Source of the DNA: Rugalucina vietnamica
Taxonomy: Eukaryota; Mollusca; Bivalvia; Lucinida; Lucinidae
DNA: 64,000 nt
Assembly: GCA_964017185.1 (NCBI GenBank)
Contig: OZ024877.1
Span: 60,910,711-60,974,710 of the forward strand
Reading direction: 5' to 3'
In this document: positions 9,049 to 21,570 of the stretch, one piece after another
Layout: every line of letters begins with the position of its first letter
How positions within the stretch are numbered: the stretch's first letter is position 1
Made by a program: the position numbers and the translations under genes
Notes under the pieces: model-generated
What the model was told of the DNA's origin: nothing
What the model saw: the letters and a program-made list of their open reading frames with translations, nothing else
Databases searched by the model: none

Positions 9049-10933
9049 TTAATCACGGTAGGTAACCAAAACGGATCCTTTCAGAGGAAATATGCGTTTC
9101 CCGTTCCTTTCGGAGGAAGGGACAGCTCCTTTCAGAGGAAATTGGTAGACCAAGACTTTTAGACGCTAGAAACATAATCAACCGTTGGGTGATATCCCCA
9201 GATAAATAGTCCACGTAATGCACAACAAAATGAATTTGGTAGCTGAAGCGAAAATTCGCATTGTGCTTCTTTGTTTTCGCCGTTTAAAATGAAATAAGTA
9301 CCATTCTTTAAGAATGCGACAGTACAGGCTGCACTCAAAAACGCGTTTTTAATCGCAAATGAAGATATTTGCAACGAAATGTCTTCGAAATACAATATGA
9401 AATATATTTTTTTGTACTACCACACAGTAAAACTCAATCAAAATACACTAATTTGCTCACAAAAAGTAAAATATTAACCATCATCAGAAAGTCATGTAGA
9501 AACGGATCCTTTCGGAGCACACCTGAAGTTGTAATTTTTGGGCACCGGCTGTGATCAGAGTATCTGGCACCGGATCCTTTGGGAGAAATTTTACCACTAA
9601 AGCATATCTTGATGGCATATTCATTAGCTATTCTTTTCTGTAAGATCACTTATAGCCACTGATACCGTCATTTCATTCAAGTTGCCGCAAAATCCTAAAT
9701 GCACCAATCAAAGAGAAAACAAATCATTTGTGTGTAGACACCTACAATCCAGCAATACCGTCCAGTGGGTCCCTAAGGCATGCTCCACGAAAGGCTTGAT
9801 CAAAACATGAAATGGTAGAATTACTTCCTTGTGTATCGAAAAATTAACATTTAAGGGCTTATTGCCATATTTTCTATTTTCACTGTCTAGCAAACCTGCA
9901 CTTCGTGACCTCGCTCCTTTAGTTGCATTTAAACAAAAGTCGAACTGATTGTGGATTTTTATTTTCGTGTTAATAGTGGTTTTCATTTTATTTTAGCAGC
10001 AGCAAAAAACTTCCAGTAAAAACATTAAATAGCCTACAAAACTAGTAAAATCAAACAATTTTCGGCTTTGAGTCGCTAATTTGTTTCCCCTGATCTATTT
10101 ATAGACATATGCAGTTCCTGGACCTTATCTTTTAATACTTACTTCCTGTCCTTAAAACTCGTTTGTTACAATGCGGAATGCTTACGTATTAAAAGGAATT
10201 TGGAGTAATGAAAATATCATAAAGTGTTCTTTTTTTTTCGACCTTATTTTTGACAAACTAGCAGAAACATTCTTAATTTTACACGTCTAATTAAGTTATT
10301 TACAGTGCATAGGTGTAGTACCAAACATTTTGTTACCCGTCATCATTTTCGGTGATTGAAAGAATAGTAACTCTGAAGTGGTATCATCATGTGAAGGTAA
10401 TGCATGTAAGCACATTTCCTCCTGAAGGATCCATAGCCTCAGCTCCGAAAGGATCCTGTGTCTGTCTCCTTGAGGAACCGTTACCACCAACAGAAGTTGT
10501 TTTTCACGTTTATTTATCAAGTACAAGTATATTACCACTTTATTCATTTAATTTCAGATTGGCAAATACAATATCTAGGGACAAGAAGTGCTTAAACGTT
10601 TTGATCAATGACATTTTCCCAAATATTCAAGGGTTTTCGCCTGCCTGTCGTCACAAAATGCAGTCCTCGGCCAACATATTTATCTCGTAAACAATTACAA
10701 AATGGTTGTGCACATAAAGAAAGCGCTGAGATTGTATCTTGATTACAACGTCATTACGTGCGCACACGTTTTGTACTTATTGTTCACGATAAAACCTTAA
10801 AAAATCGTTTCTCTAAACACAACGACGACGATATTGACGATTTCCTCTGAAAGGAACCGTCCCTTCATCCGAAAGGAACCGGCAACGCACATTTCCTCTG
10901 AAAGGATCCGTTTTGGTTACCTACCGTGGTTAA
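9049..10933. mobile_element. Large TTAA-flanked TIR element (piggyBac-like, non-autonomous)
   Basis: Flanked by TTAA at 9049-9052 and 10930-10933. Terminal inverted repeats of about 95 bp begin CACGGTAGGTAACCAAAACG on both sides. The arms, and subterminal sites at about 9505, 9571, 10425 and 10447, repeat a GGATCCTTTCRGAGGAAA motif in both orientations. The 1.7-kb interior has no ORF that looks like a transposase. TTAA target use is characteristic of piggyBac elements; assignment beyond that is inference. Confidence 0.8.
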
Positions 10934-11019
10934 TGCAAAGACTGCTATTTTCCAAAGGGAGCAACATATTCTTAATGCTGTTTAGGAAATGAATCGAGAC
11001 TTCTTTATTCTCCTTATAG

Positions 11020-11130
11020 CAGTCCAGTGAATCAGGAGGCACTAGTCAATCCGATAAAGACTACACTGTCATCAAGTTAAAGACAGATCTACGACGGGCA
11101 GAACAGAGGGTAGAGGATTTAAATGTTGAG
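11020..11130 (+). CDS. Coiled-coil gene exon e (37 aa)
   Basis: Acceptor ccttatag, donor GAG|gtattg. A Ser/Gly-rich linker (QSSESGGTSQSDKDY) runs into a coil (TVIKLKTDLRRAEQRVEDLN). Counting back from the exon end, V17, L20, L24, A27, V31 and L34 are in perfect heptad register with the first residue of the next exon. 111 nt. Confidence 0.85.
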
Positions 11131-11202
11131 GTATTGTATTGTGTCAAGACTTCTGGCATTTGTCTCTTTTTCTTTATCACTGCACTGAAAAAACTTCTAT
11201 AA

Positions 11203-11609
11203 ACCTCGTTATCTAGAGACAACCAATGTGACTGAGAACAACTGTCACAGAATAACTCAATATGTGACAATAGGTTAATAAATGGTAATAAATTTTCTGT
11301 CTGGCAACAACTTTCCACAGATCTGTGGAAATTTGTTCCCAGGCCGACCATAAAAAATTGTTGGCTTGCTGTGCTCCTACCTACCCGCCAAAATTGGCCC
11401 TACCCCAAAAATTTTATGGCCATTTTGAGGAAAATATTTTTTTTCTTCAAAAATCTAAAAACAAGGATTCATTTTCACAAAATTATTCTTTCCAAAACCT
11501 TTTTTATGTTCTGACAATGTTTTATTATACTGTTTTAACTTCAATATATCCTGTTTTGAACCATATACATCTACTAATATAGCAAATTATAAAGATATTT
11601 TTCTGGTTC

Positions 11610-11640
<31 letters not shown>

Positions 11641-11806
11641 ACCTACGTACCCACACTAAAATTGATGGGTAGGAGCACAGCAAACAAAGAATCATTTAAG
11701 GATGGCCCCAGACAGGTATTTGAATACTACAGGTTAATATTAATTTCATTGGTGTTAGTTGTTCGCAGCCATGTTGGTTGTCTCTGGATAACCGGTGTGA
11801 AACCAG
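11203..11806. mobile_element. Palindromic MITE with nested insertion
   Basis: The left part (TTATCTAGAGACAACCAATG...) and right part (...ATGTTGGTTGTCTCTGGATA) are reverse complements over about 38 bp and remain related further in. The centre is occupied by another element (11347-11697). A related shorter copy is at 28208-28443. Confidence 0.6.
11347..11697. mobile_element. MITE7 copy with internal poly-A
   Basis: Ends TTGGCTTGCTGTGCTCCTAC and GTAGGAGCACAGCAAACAAA are inverted repeats, extending to AAAATT on the inside. A pure A run (about 11609-11637) lies just left of the right arm. A second copy at 48275-48660 has the same plan, including the A-run. Confidence 0.8.
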
Positions 11807-12038
11807 TGGAAGACTAAATGAAAACAGATCTATGGTGTGCCAAGCAGGGATTTGAGATTATGCTATCAGAACTTCTGGTGTTCTTCTCCTCTTTTCTACA
11901 CTGCACTGCAAATACTTTGGCAACCTTGTCTTGCTAAAAATCATCTTGAGAGTTTTACCTTTTGCATTCAATACAGTTTTAGTCATTTGTAACCATTCAC
12001 CAACTTCACTTAAAAGGCATAGTGGGACTTATAATTTT

Positions 12039-14490
12039 TAGCTCGACTGCACGAAGTGCATAGAGCTATTGCAGTCACCTCGGTCGTCCACGTTCCCGTT
12101 CCCGTTCCCGTGCGCGTGCGTGTGCGCGTGCGCGTGCGCGTCACACTTGCGTTAAAGTTTTCTAGAAGTCCATATCTTGACAACCACTCATCAGAAAGCA
12201 TTCATACTTGAACCATAGATACCCTGTAGGGTTAGCTTTCATTCCATGGCATCGGGCCCCTGGGTCCAGGCCAGGGGGTGGGGCTGGAGGTTAAAATCTA
12301 GAACACCTTCAAAAATGGCAATTCTTGTGTTAAAGTTTTCTAGAAGTCCATATCTTGACAACCACTCATCAGAAAGCATTGATACTTTGGCCATTGACAC
12401 CCTGTAGGGTCGGCTTTCATTCCATGGCATCAGATCCCTGGGTCCATGCCAGGGGGTGGGGCTAGAGGTTAAAATCTAGAACACCATTAATAATAATGGC
12501 TTTTCTGTGATATAGTATTCTAGAAGTCTATATCTTGAAAACTTTTTATCAGAGGGCTTTCATACTCGGACCATAGGTACCCTGTAGGGTTGAGTTTCAT
12601 TTAATGGCATCGGGTCTCTCGGTCCATGCCTGCGGGGGTGGGGCTAGAGGTTAAAAACTAGAACACTGTAAAAAATAGATGTACTGCTGTGTAACTTTTA
12701 CAAGGAGTCCATATCTTGACAACAACTTATCATAAAGCATTCATACTTCATACACTTTAGGTTCCATGACATCGGACCTCTGGGTCGGAGTCAGGGGGGC
12801 GGGGCTAGAGGTCAAAATCTAGAACTCCCCAATTTTTTTTTCTTTTTATTTCTTAATAGAAACAACTTAGGAAGATGGTTGGTCATTTATCTTTTGACTT
12901 TATGACACTGACTTGTGTGTCATGACGGTAAGGGTCGGTTGACCTACTTTCCATGGTTCAGTGATTTTGCCTTATATCTTGACACTCAATTAGTATATTT
13001 TCTTACTTCTTTCAGATTATGAGTGAGTACAACCAGGCCTTTGACCCCGATATACTTATAGGTCACTGTGACCTAATTTCACGGTTCAGTGATTTTGCCT
13101 TATATCTTGACACTCAATTAGTATATTTTCATACTTTTTTCAGATTATGAGTGAGTATGACCAGACCTTTGACCCCAATATACTTATAGGTCACTGTGAC
13201 CTAATTTCACGGTTCAGTGATTTTGCCTTGTATCTCAGTTCTCAAATGGTTTATGAACAAACTTCTTTCAAAGTATGTTTGCGTATAACAAGACCTTTGA
13301 CCCTGAATTAGTCCTAGGTCACTGTGACCTAATTTCATGGTTCAGTGATTTTGCCTTATATCTTGACACTCATTTAGTATATTTTCATACTTTTTTTTCA
13401 GATTATGAGTGAGTATGACCAGACCTTTGACCCCAATATACTTACAGGTCACTGTGACCTAATTTCACGGTTCAGTGATTTTGCCTTATATCTCGATACT
13501 CAAATGGTTTATGAACAAACTTCTTTCAAAGTATGTTTGGGTATGACAAGACCTTTGACCCTGAAGTAGTCCTAGGTCTCTGTGACCTAATTTCACGGTT
13601 CAGTGATTTTGCCTTATATCTTGACACTCAATTAGAATATTTTCATACTTTTTTCAGATTATGAGTGAGTATGACCAGACCTTTGACCCCAATATACTTA
13701 TAGGTCACTGTGACCTAATTTCACGGTTCAGTGACTTTGCCTTATATCTCGGCACTTAAGTAGTTTATGAACAAACTTCTTTCACACTATGTTTGCGTAT
13801 GACAAGACCTTTGACCCTAAAGTAGTCCTAGGTCAATATGACCTAATTTCACGGTTCAGTGATTTTCCTTTATATCTCGGCACTCAATTGGTATATGAAC
13901 ATACTTCTTTCACGATATGTATGAGTACGACAAGACCTTTGACCGTAAAGTATTCCTGGGTCACTGTGACCTAATTTCATGGTTCAGTGATTTTGCCTTA
14001 TATCTCAACACTCAGTTGGTATTTTTTCATACTTCTTTCTGATTATGAATGAGTATGACCAGACCTTGAACCCAAACATACTTATAGGTCACTATGACCT
14101 AATTTCATGGTTCAGTGATTTTGCTTTATATCTCAACACTGAATGGGTATATGATCAGATTTCTTTCACATTATGAGTAAGTATCACTAGACCTTTGAGG
14201 CTTTGACCCTGAAATACTTATAGGTCAGTGTGACCTTATTTCACGGTTCAGTGATTTTGCCTAGTGTCTTGGCACTCAGTTGGTATATGAACACACTTCT
14301 TTCATAATATGAGTGAGACCTTTAAATCTTAGGTAGTTATAGTTAACTTTCATGGTTCAGTGATTTTGCCTTATTGCATCAAGGCAAAAAGATGTATGAG
14401 CATAATGCTTTGGGTTACTAGTCGGGTTTGGCCTTATGTTTGACAAAGGTCAGAAGCAGTCGAGCACGCTGTCCTACGACAGCTCTTATT
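12039..14490 (+). mobile_element. Helitron-like minisatellite element HINE-2 (two arrays)
   Basis: Head TAGCTCGACTGC; GC-rich microsatellite of CGTTCC then GCGTGC units (12085-12141). First array: about four to five ~165-bp units from 12147 to 12830, related to the array in HINE-4. Second array: about eleven ~127-bp units from 12940 to 14360, each with GGTCACTGTGACCTAATTTC or a variant. The head reverse complement GCAGTCGAGC is at 14456-14465 and a terminal hairpin GCTGTC-ctac-GACAGC at 14468-14483. No coding capacity. Confidence 0.78.
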
Positions 14491-14639
14491 ATTTGAGTAT
14501 ATATCTTGTCTTTGCCCAATTATACATTTTAAAGAAAATTTCCACATGGGTAAGAACCTAATGATTAAATCCTTGTATTTTGGGTTCTGCATTGTGAGTT
14601 CAAAGCAATCATGTTTTACCTCACTTATTGCTTGATGGA

Positions 14640-14850
14640 GGAGTGGTGTGGAGGGAGGGGGTTTGGCTGTTGAAGAAACAAGACATCAAGAAAGTCGGGT
14701 ATTCAAACCCTGCTGGCCAAGATAAGTCTTTGAGCAAGACACCTAGTCAATAGCCCCCATTATCGGTATTGTATATGCCCAGTGAAGGATGGCTCTGTTT
14801 CGGCATGACTGAAATGATTTTGACAGGACAGTATTAATCCACAAAACAAT
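14640..14850 (+). mobile_element. SINE copy, diverged
   Basis: B-box-like GGGTATTCAAACCCTG, then TTTGAGCAAGACACCTAG and CGGCATGACTGAAATGATTT. The head is replaced or eroded. Confidence 0.55.
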
Positions 14851-15298
14851 AGCTTTATGTGGGAGCTTTCGTCCAATCTGCCGTGTAGAGGAAAGAGGGG
14901 GTGGGGATGAACTGGTTACAAATTATGCTTGTGCCTGGCATGGTTTGGCTTCCTAGAGACTGTTGCGCATGGGAGTGATGCTAAGAAACCTGCATGATAA
15001 ATGATTTAAGTTGCATTTCAACTAGTGCAAAATTTACAGGCATTGATTCTTGCATGGCTTTTAAAAGCAACAATGTAACATCAAGGAGGTATAACACACA
15101 AAATGTCAAAGAAATATCATAGACATTTTAAAGCATTTTTGCATGGTTTGTTTTAATCTTTTAGTCTAGTGAAGCACATCATCAAAAGTAGCTGGTGTGA
15201 TTGTTTACATAAACCTGATTTTCCCTACAAGTTTATAAGTAAACAGCTTTGGTTCCATCTTAATTGTTTGGCTTTTAATGCATAATGTAATCCATTTT
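14851..15298. other. Intronic stretch, nothing recognised
   Basis: AT-rich sequence without exon-like ORFs, palindromes or repeats that I could detect. Confidence 0.4.
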
Positions 15299-17280
15299 TA
15301 GCTCACCTGAGCTGAAGGCTCACAGGTGAGCTTATAGGATAGGCAGGCATCCGTCGTCGTCCGTCGTCGTCCGTCCACAATTTCAAAGAAGAATATTTCT
15401 GAAGCTAGTAGGCCGATCTTGATCAAATTTAATGTGAACCATAATTGGGTTGGGGGATTGATGGCATTAGGTTTTGGAGCAGATTGTATCAAAATTGTGG
15501 TTTCCATGGCAACAGATAGGTCCCATAGACTTACAATGGGAAAAACTAAAAAAATCTTCTTCTCTGAAACCACTAGGCCCACAGCTTTGATATTTGGTAT
15601 GTAGCAATGGCTAATGGTCCTCTACATAAATTGTGCCATTCATGCCCCTTGGGTCAAATTTGGCCACGCCCCGGGGGTCGATAGTCTCCATAGACTTACT
15701 ATGGGAAAAAAATTCAAAAATCTTCTTCTCCGAAACCACAGGGCCCACAGCTTTGATATTTTGTATGTGGCAATGGCTAATGGTCCTCTACATAAATTGT
15801 GCCAGCCATGCCCCTGGGGTCAAATTTGGTCACGCCCCGGGGGTCGATAGTCTCCATAGACTTAAAATTTGAAAAACTAAAAAAATCTTCTCTGAAACCA
15901 CTAGGCCCACAGCTTTGATATTTGGTATGTAGCAATGGCTAATGGTCCTCTACATAAATTGTGCCATTCATGCCCCTGGGGTCAAATTTGGCCACGCCCC
16001 GGGGATTGATAGTCTCCATAGACTTACTATGGGAAAAAAATTAAAAAATCTTCTTCTCTGAAACCACAGGGCCCACAGCTTTGATATTTTGTAGGTGGCA
16101 ATGGCTAATGGTCCTCTACATAAATTGTGCCAATCATGCCCCTGGGGTCAAATTTGGCCACGCCCCAAGGGTCGATAGTCTCCATAGACCTACAATAGGA
16201 AAAAAACTAAAAAATCTTCTTCTCTGAAACCACTAGGCCAACAGCTTTGATATTTGGTATGTAGCAATGGCTAATGGTCCTCTACATAAATTGTGCCATT
16301 CATGCCCCTGGGGTCAAATTTGGCCACGCCCCGGGGGTTGATAGTCTCCATAGACTTACTATGGGAAAAAAATTCAAAAATCTTCTTCTCTGAAACCACA
16401 GGGCCCACAGCTTTGATATTTTGTATGTGGCAATGGCTAATGGTCCTCTACATAAATTGTGCCAGCCATGCCCCTGGGGTCAAATTTGGCCACGCCCCGG
16501 GGGTCGATAGTCTCCATAGACCTACAATAGGAAAAACTAAAAAAAATCTTCTTCTCTGAAACCACTAGGCCCACAGCTTTGATATTTGGTATGTAGCAAT
16601 GGCTAATGGTCCTCTACATAAATTGTGCCATTCATGCCCCTGGGGTCAAATTTGGCCACGCCCCGGGGGTTGATAGTCTCCATAGACTTACTATGGGAAA
16701 AAAATTAAAAAATCTTCTTCTCTGAAACCACTAGGCCCACAGCTTTGATATTTGGTATGTAGCAATGGCTAATGGTCCTCTACATAAATTGTGCCATTCA
16801 TGCCCCTGGGGTCAAATTCGGCCAGGCCCCGGAGGTTGATAGTCTCAATAGACTTGCTATGGGAAAAAAATTCAAAAATCTTCTTCTCTGAAACCACAGG
16901 GCACACAGCTTTGATATTTTGTATGTGGCAATGGCTAATGGTCCTCTACATAAATTGTGCCAGCCATGCCCCTGGGGTCAAATTTGGCCACGCCCCGGGG
17001 GTAGATAGTCTCCATAGACCTACAATGGGAAAACTAACAAAAATCTTCTTCTCTGAAACCAAAAGGCCCAGAGCTTCTATATTTTGTATGTAGCAATGTT
17101 TGGTAGTCCCCATTATAAATTGTGCCAGTCATGCCCCTGGGTCAAATTTGGCCATGCCCCGGGGGTCAATAGTGTCCATGCATAGACTTTCATTGGTCGA
17201 TTCTCAATTAATTTAAATCTCATGAGCTTACAATGTGATAATCTCTCAGGTGAGCTACAGGACCAATGGTCCTCTAGTTT
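15299..17280 (+). mobile_element. Helitron-like minisatellite element HINE-3
   Basis: Head AGCTCACCTGAG with subterminal hairpin partner CAGGTGAGCT, then a (CGTCGTC)n microsatellite (15350-15376). About ten ~166-bp units follow up to 17190, each with a TCTTCTTCTCTGAAACCAC-like start and GGCCACGCCCCGGGGGT. The head reverse complement CTCAGGTGAGCT is at 17245-17256 and a terminal hairpin AGGACCAATGGTCCT at 17259-17273. The long open frames inside are by-products of the repeat period, not genes. Confidence 0.8.
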
Positions 17281-17561
17281 GTCATGTTTTCAAAGATTTT
17301 TTGAAACTGATTTTGCAAAATCTGATTATGATACTGATCAATGCAATACATCCTATATGTATATCCACAAGCTTCTGTGTAGGTTATATTATAAGAAAAT
17401 TTTCATTTGTTTTATTTTTTATCCCTGTTTTTAAAAGTTAAAGTATTTTAACTTTCCAGTCATCCTTATTATAAATCTAGCCACCACCTAGACTAGTTGT
17501 GTGTGTGTTTGCGGTGATGTAACACTCTCACTTCCACACGTTTGTTTTCATCACACCCCAG

Positions 17562-17708
17562 GTATCAAATCGTGAGCGCAAGATCGGCACACTTCAGTCA
17601 CAGCTCAACTCAATCCACACGGAGATAGCGCACAGGGAGACGGAAAATAGCGATCAAAAACTCAGTATTAAACAATTACAAGAAAAACTACGCTATGCAC
17701 AACATGAG
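17562..17708 (+). CDS. Coiled-coil gene exon f (49 aa)
   Basis: Acceptor caccccag, donor GAG|gtatga. Reads VSNRERKIGTLQSQLNSIHT and on to ...EKLRYAQHE. Exactly seven heptads: positions 1, 8, 15, 22, 29, 36, 43 are V, I, L, I, N, I, L and position 11, 18, 39 are L, I, L. 147 nt, phase 0. Confidence 0.93.
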
Positions 17709-17849
17709 GTATGATATAATTATGTTGACAGCTTAAGGCGCCAAAAGATTATAATGGAAAATATGAATAAACATAGCAGATCCAGATGTGACTGGTCATA
17801 ATAAAAAGTCTCATTGTACAGGTTGGTTGTTTGGTAGATTTTGCATTTT

Positions 17850-18040
17850 ATGTCCCACTCAACAGCTAAGATCATATGTAGACAAGACCACAGTTTTTAT
17901 GTCTCTGTTGAAAGACTGGGGAGACCAAACTGTTACTGCTTTTATTTTTTTGCCGAAAGACTGCAGAAGCTGAGTATCAAACTCACGGCCGAGTTTGTGA
18001 GACAAGTAGCCCCACCACTACTCCGCAGAGGCTTCTCATT
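17850..18040 (-). mobile_element. tRNA-Thr-like SINE copy, degraded
   Basis: Minus strand begins AGAAGCCTCTGCGGAGTAGTG and has a TGAGTTTGATACTCAGC box B region. The sense-strand right part has CCCACTCAACAGCTAAGATC, matching 6700-6720. Same family as 6676-6833. Confidence 0.65.
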
Positions 18041-18121
18041 ATTTAATCTTGACATGAGGTTTTCATTTGCATCTTTGGTGCTTTAAGACGGAAAGTAATG
18101 GAAGTCTGACAGCAAAATATA

Positions 18122-18333
18122 TGAGCCGTGATGCGAGAAAGTCAGTCTTCATGGGGTTTCCGACCAGGTCCGACACAAACCAAGCTGTACAAGCACAGAA
18201 GATGGCTAGAGGCTGTAAGAGGAATTGTACTATCCGTGTTGCGAAAACAAAGGTGCTGATCAGCTTCGCAGATGCTTATCTGCGCCTTTGTTTTTGCATC
18301 GGCAATAATCTGGTTTTCTCATGACATGGCGCA
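18122..18333 (+). mobile_element. MITE1 copy, shortened
   Basis: TGAGCCGTGATGCGAGAAAG start. Left block and right end are present; the palindrome has lost several bases in one arm. Confidence 0.85.
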
Positions 18334-18592
18334 TATGTTACATACAGTGTATGTGTAAAGTTTCAGTTTGTTGGTATTGCCTTATTCAGTTGTTAATTGA
18401 AAGTCTGTTGTTTTATTTTAGCTATCATACTGTTGTTGGTAGTAAATAAATGTTTATACATTGACAGAATTACATATTGACACATTCATGTGTGTGATGT
18501 AAACTGTGTCGCTAGTGCAAAGCTGCTTGCAGCATGTTTTTGTGCTTCTGCTTTAACCTCACTGTGTGATACTACTTACCATTCTTTTCATA

Positions 18593-18705
18593 TGAGCCGC
18601 GACACAAAAAAAACAGTCTTCGGGGTTTCCGTCAGTTACTGCGAAGCTGATCTGCGCCTTTGTTTTCGCATAGGCAAAAATCCGATTTTCTCAAGGCGCA
18701 GCTCA
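18593..18705 (+). mobile_element. MITE1 internal-deletion derivative
   Basis: Both ends are present (TGAGCCGCGACAC... and ...AGCTCA), but the middle, including the left palindrome arm, is absent; 113 bp instead of ~236. Confidence 0.8.
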
Positions 18706-18995
18706 CATTTGGTGTTATGAAATGAATTTGCTTTCAGCACACAAAAATATAGAGGAAATTGCATCTTCTAATTTTGGCTCCATATTCGCATCTTATGTTC
18801 TGCACAGGCAAATGTTCTGCATAGGCAAAAACAAAAGTTGAATAACACATGGAAATAGAAATATTTCAATCTGAAATTTTATACGCGAAAACTTTTATCA
18901 TTCATCACTTGATTAATGAAAAATTTAGAACAAATACCCTAAAACACTTACATGACTTAAATAAAATCCTACTGTAACAATTTCTTTGCGCACAA

Positions 18996-19760
18996 TTAAA
19001 GTCCAATTCGCATGCGCAAAAAATACACGCGTGTAAATATACTCCGGTGTGTATTTATACTCCGGTGTGCAAATCAACCTGAGAGTAAATTTAAATTGCG
19101 TTCGCATGGGTTTTATCGCCAGGAGTATTTTTGTAGGTAAATTTATCATTTCTGGATTAAAACCTGTTCATTTAAGTTTTCTGTATTTGCAAAACAAGAA
19201 GAGGCTGCTTCAAGGTGTTCATGTAGACTTTGGCAGCAGAGGGAAATCATGTAATGGTCAGGCATAACCTTAGCAGTTATACAGTTCCCTTTTTTCAGCC
19301 TTTTACAAGGAATTACTGTTAAAATGCCCCAAGAATCCTAACCAAGAATGATGAAGAAATAGTGTGGCTGTTTGCACTCCTTATGATCTAAAATGTTATG
19401 AATGGCAATAAACTCTTATTTAGCAACAATGTCCACAGTTTCAGCAACTGTCATATAATCAGTTAGGAACAAAAAATGTGAAAATTCGTTATCTAAAAGC
19501 AGAATATTGACTTGAAATAAAAATACTCATGGGTAAATTTTACTTTGCGTTCGCATGGGACATAATAGTAAATTTACACGTGTGTATTTGTAAAAATAAA
19601 ATTTGCATCTGGTCAGACCCAGGAGTAAATTTTACCCATATGTAAATATACTCCGGTGTGTATTTGCGTTCACATGCGCCATTTACTTACCCCGAGTAAA
19701 ATTTGCACACCGGAGTATATTTACACGTGTGTATTTTTGGCGCATGCGAATTGGACTTAA
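18996..19760. mobile_element. TTAA-flanked TIR element
   Basis: TTAA at 18996-18999 and 19757-19760. Inverted ends AGTCCAATTCGCATGCGC / GCGCATGCGAATTGGAC continue into iterated palindromic motifs such as ACACGCGTGT and CTCCGGTGTG for about 60 bp. The centre (about 19110-19540) is unique sequence, no ORF of note. Confidence 0.78.
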
Positions 19761-19769
19761 GTTATGACA

Positions 19770-20228
19770 AATAATAACGTGTGACTACCAGAGGTGTTTT
19801 AAAAAAGTTGGTACCTTGTAGACATCAGCACAATCAGTTGTCGTAGGAATAAAAGTGGCAAGTCAACCTATTCCTGTCAAATGGCTTGTAGAAGGTATTG
19901 TTTGGTTGGCATGTTCTGTCCAAATCCTCTGCTTAATGTGATCATAAATGAGCTCCATGGGATTTATGTCTGGCTGACATTATGATCATTGACTCAACTA
20001 ATGGGGGACTCAATGGCATGGGAGATTGTCTTGCAATCGGTGATTATACCCTACATTTGTGCATGGCCTAGCATGACATTATAGCTGAAGAATGCCGCGG
20101 CAGTACTGCATGTCTTACAATTTCTGACTAAAGGAAGCATAAGTGAACTCCACAGAAAGTTAAAACTGATAATGTAGATCATGAGAAGTATGTCAGAAAT
20201 AGGTTGATATGTTACCTTATCATTGCAG
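19770..20228. other. Intronic stretch, nothing recognised
   Basis: No repeat or coding signal detected before the next acceptor. Confidence 0.4.
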
Positions 20229-20312
20229 GTATCAAAGTCTGATGATGTGATTCGGCAGTTACGTGGGGAGTTAACCAGTATTAAAGATGAGCATTCCCGG
20301 TCTACACATGAT
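20229..20312 (+). CDS. Coiled-coil gene exon g (28 aa)
   Basis: Acceptor cattgcag, donor GAT|gtaggt. Reads VSKSDDVIRQLRGELTSIKD and then EHSRSTHD. Four heptads; V1, I8, L11, L15, I18 mark the core. 84 nt, phase 0. Confidence 0.9.
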
Positions 20313-20603
20313 GTAGGTCACTTTTTGAGATTTTCGTGAAAAGTGGTCCTGGGGGAGTGTTGAGACCAGACCCCCAGGTTATAAAACTTTTTCCATGCTC
20401 AACTAGGCCGAGTCTCAAATTTATCCTGCTTGTAAATGTTAAAATGCCAGCAATTGTTGGCATTTTAACATTTATGAGCAGAATAAATCACTATTTTTTT
20501 AGTTTTGAACTTCAATTTTCCTCTAATTTTGACTATTCCAACATTTATGAGCAACTGCAATTTCATGCTCAGCTAAGCTCAGCTTGAAAAAAGTTTTATA
20601 ACC

Positions 20604-20766
20604 TCGAGCCCAGGTCAAACACAAACTTGTATGAATTACTATGGAAGAGGGCTAGAAGCTTGAAATTGTGATTTTAAGTACAAAGAGGAATGGTTCTATG
20701 TACTGAAAACATAGGCACTGATCTGTGTCTTTGTTTTTGCATATGCAAAAAGCCGGTGTTCACAGG
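20604..20766 (+). mobile_element. MITE1 copy, badly degraded
   Basis: Recognisable by GAGGGCTAGAAGCTTGAAAT and TGTCTTTGTTTTTGCATATG. Ends and one palindrome arm are missing. Confidence 0.6.
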
Positions 20767-21002
20767 ATTTGGATCTTTTATGATCATTATGATCATTGTT
20801 CTTTGATTATACATTTTGCAAGGTGCATTTCATGGGTGGATGGAATAGAAAATCTCAGAGTCCTAGCTTTTCATGTGTACCAGCCTTAAATCAGGAGGAA
20901 TTTCAGCAACAATTCAAAACCTATGGGCTAGAAAATCATGTGGATGTCTTGACACCCAGTCGGTTGCCTTCCCATTTTCCTATTGATCAAGTAATTGGTG
21001 TC

Positions 21003-21190
21003 AGTGCAAAGTGGCCGAGTGGTTAGTGTCAGTCTGAATCGAGAGGTCTAGGGTTTGAACCCCACAGGTGCTGGGGTGTGTCTCTGATCAAGACACATGA
21101 ACTTCCTATAGTACTGGGTAATTCCCAAGATGTGGTGACTCAGCCCCAACATGACTCAAAAATGGTTGGGGCATTTAACCACAGGAAAGT
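21003..21190 (+). mobile_element. tRNA-derived SINE copy
   Basis: AAGTGGCCGAGTGGTTAG (A box), GGGTTTGAACCCCAC (B box), GATCAAGACACATGAAC, and the tail CCCCAACATGACTCAAAAAT. The head is closer to a Ser/Leu-type tRNA than the other copies. Confidence 0.7.
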
Positions 21191-21570
21191 AAAATAGATA
21201 GAATGAAAAAAAAAATAACTGACCCATGTATGCTTTGTTGTTAAAAAATGAGAGATAAATCAGGCTAAATGATAAAGCACTTAGATAATCACCAGTTATA
21301 TCAGCAGAAATTGAAACATGTACGATTTCAGTTTGCTTGAGCTACATGTAGATTGATTGTGGTCTAAAATATTCAAGCCTTGGCTTTGTTGACCTTAACA
21401 AAGCCTTTAATAAAAGACAAATAAAATGCAATCAAATATTGTCTTTTCTCAAACAAAAATGATTTAATAAATTGATTATAATTATTGATCTGAGAGCAAA
21501 TAATTTTAAACCCTCTTGAAACCTATTGGTTCAGCATTGATTAAGGAATAAGTTTAGCTACATAAATTTT

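Noticed and set aside
15614-17093. Serial ~80-100 aa frames (MPFMPLGSN...)
   Set aside because: They repeat with the ~166-bp unit of HINE-3 and differ between units by frame; not genes.
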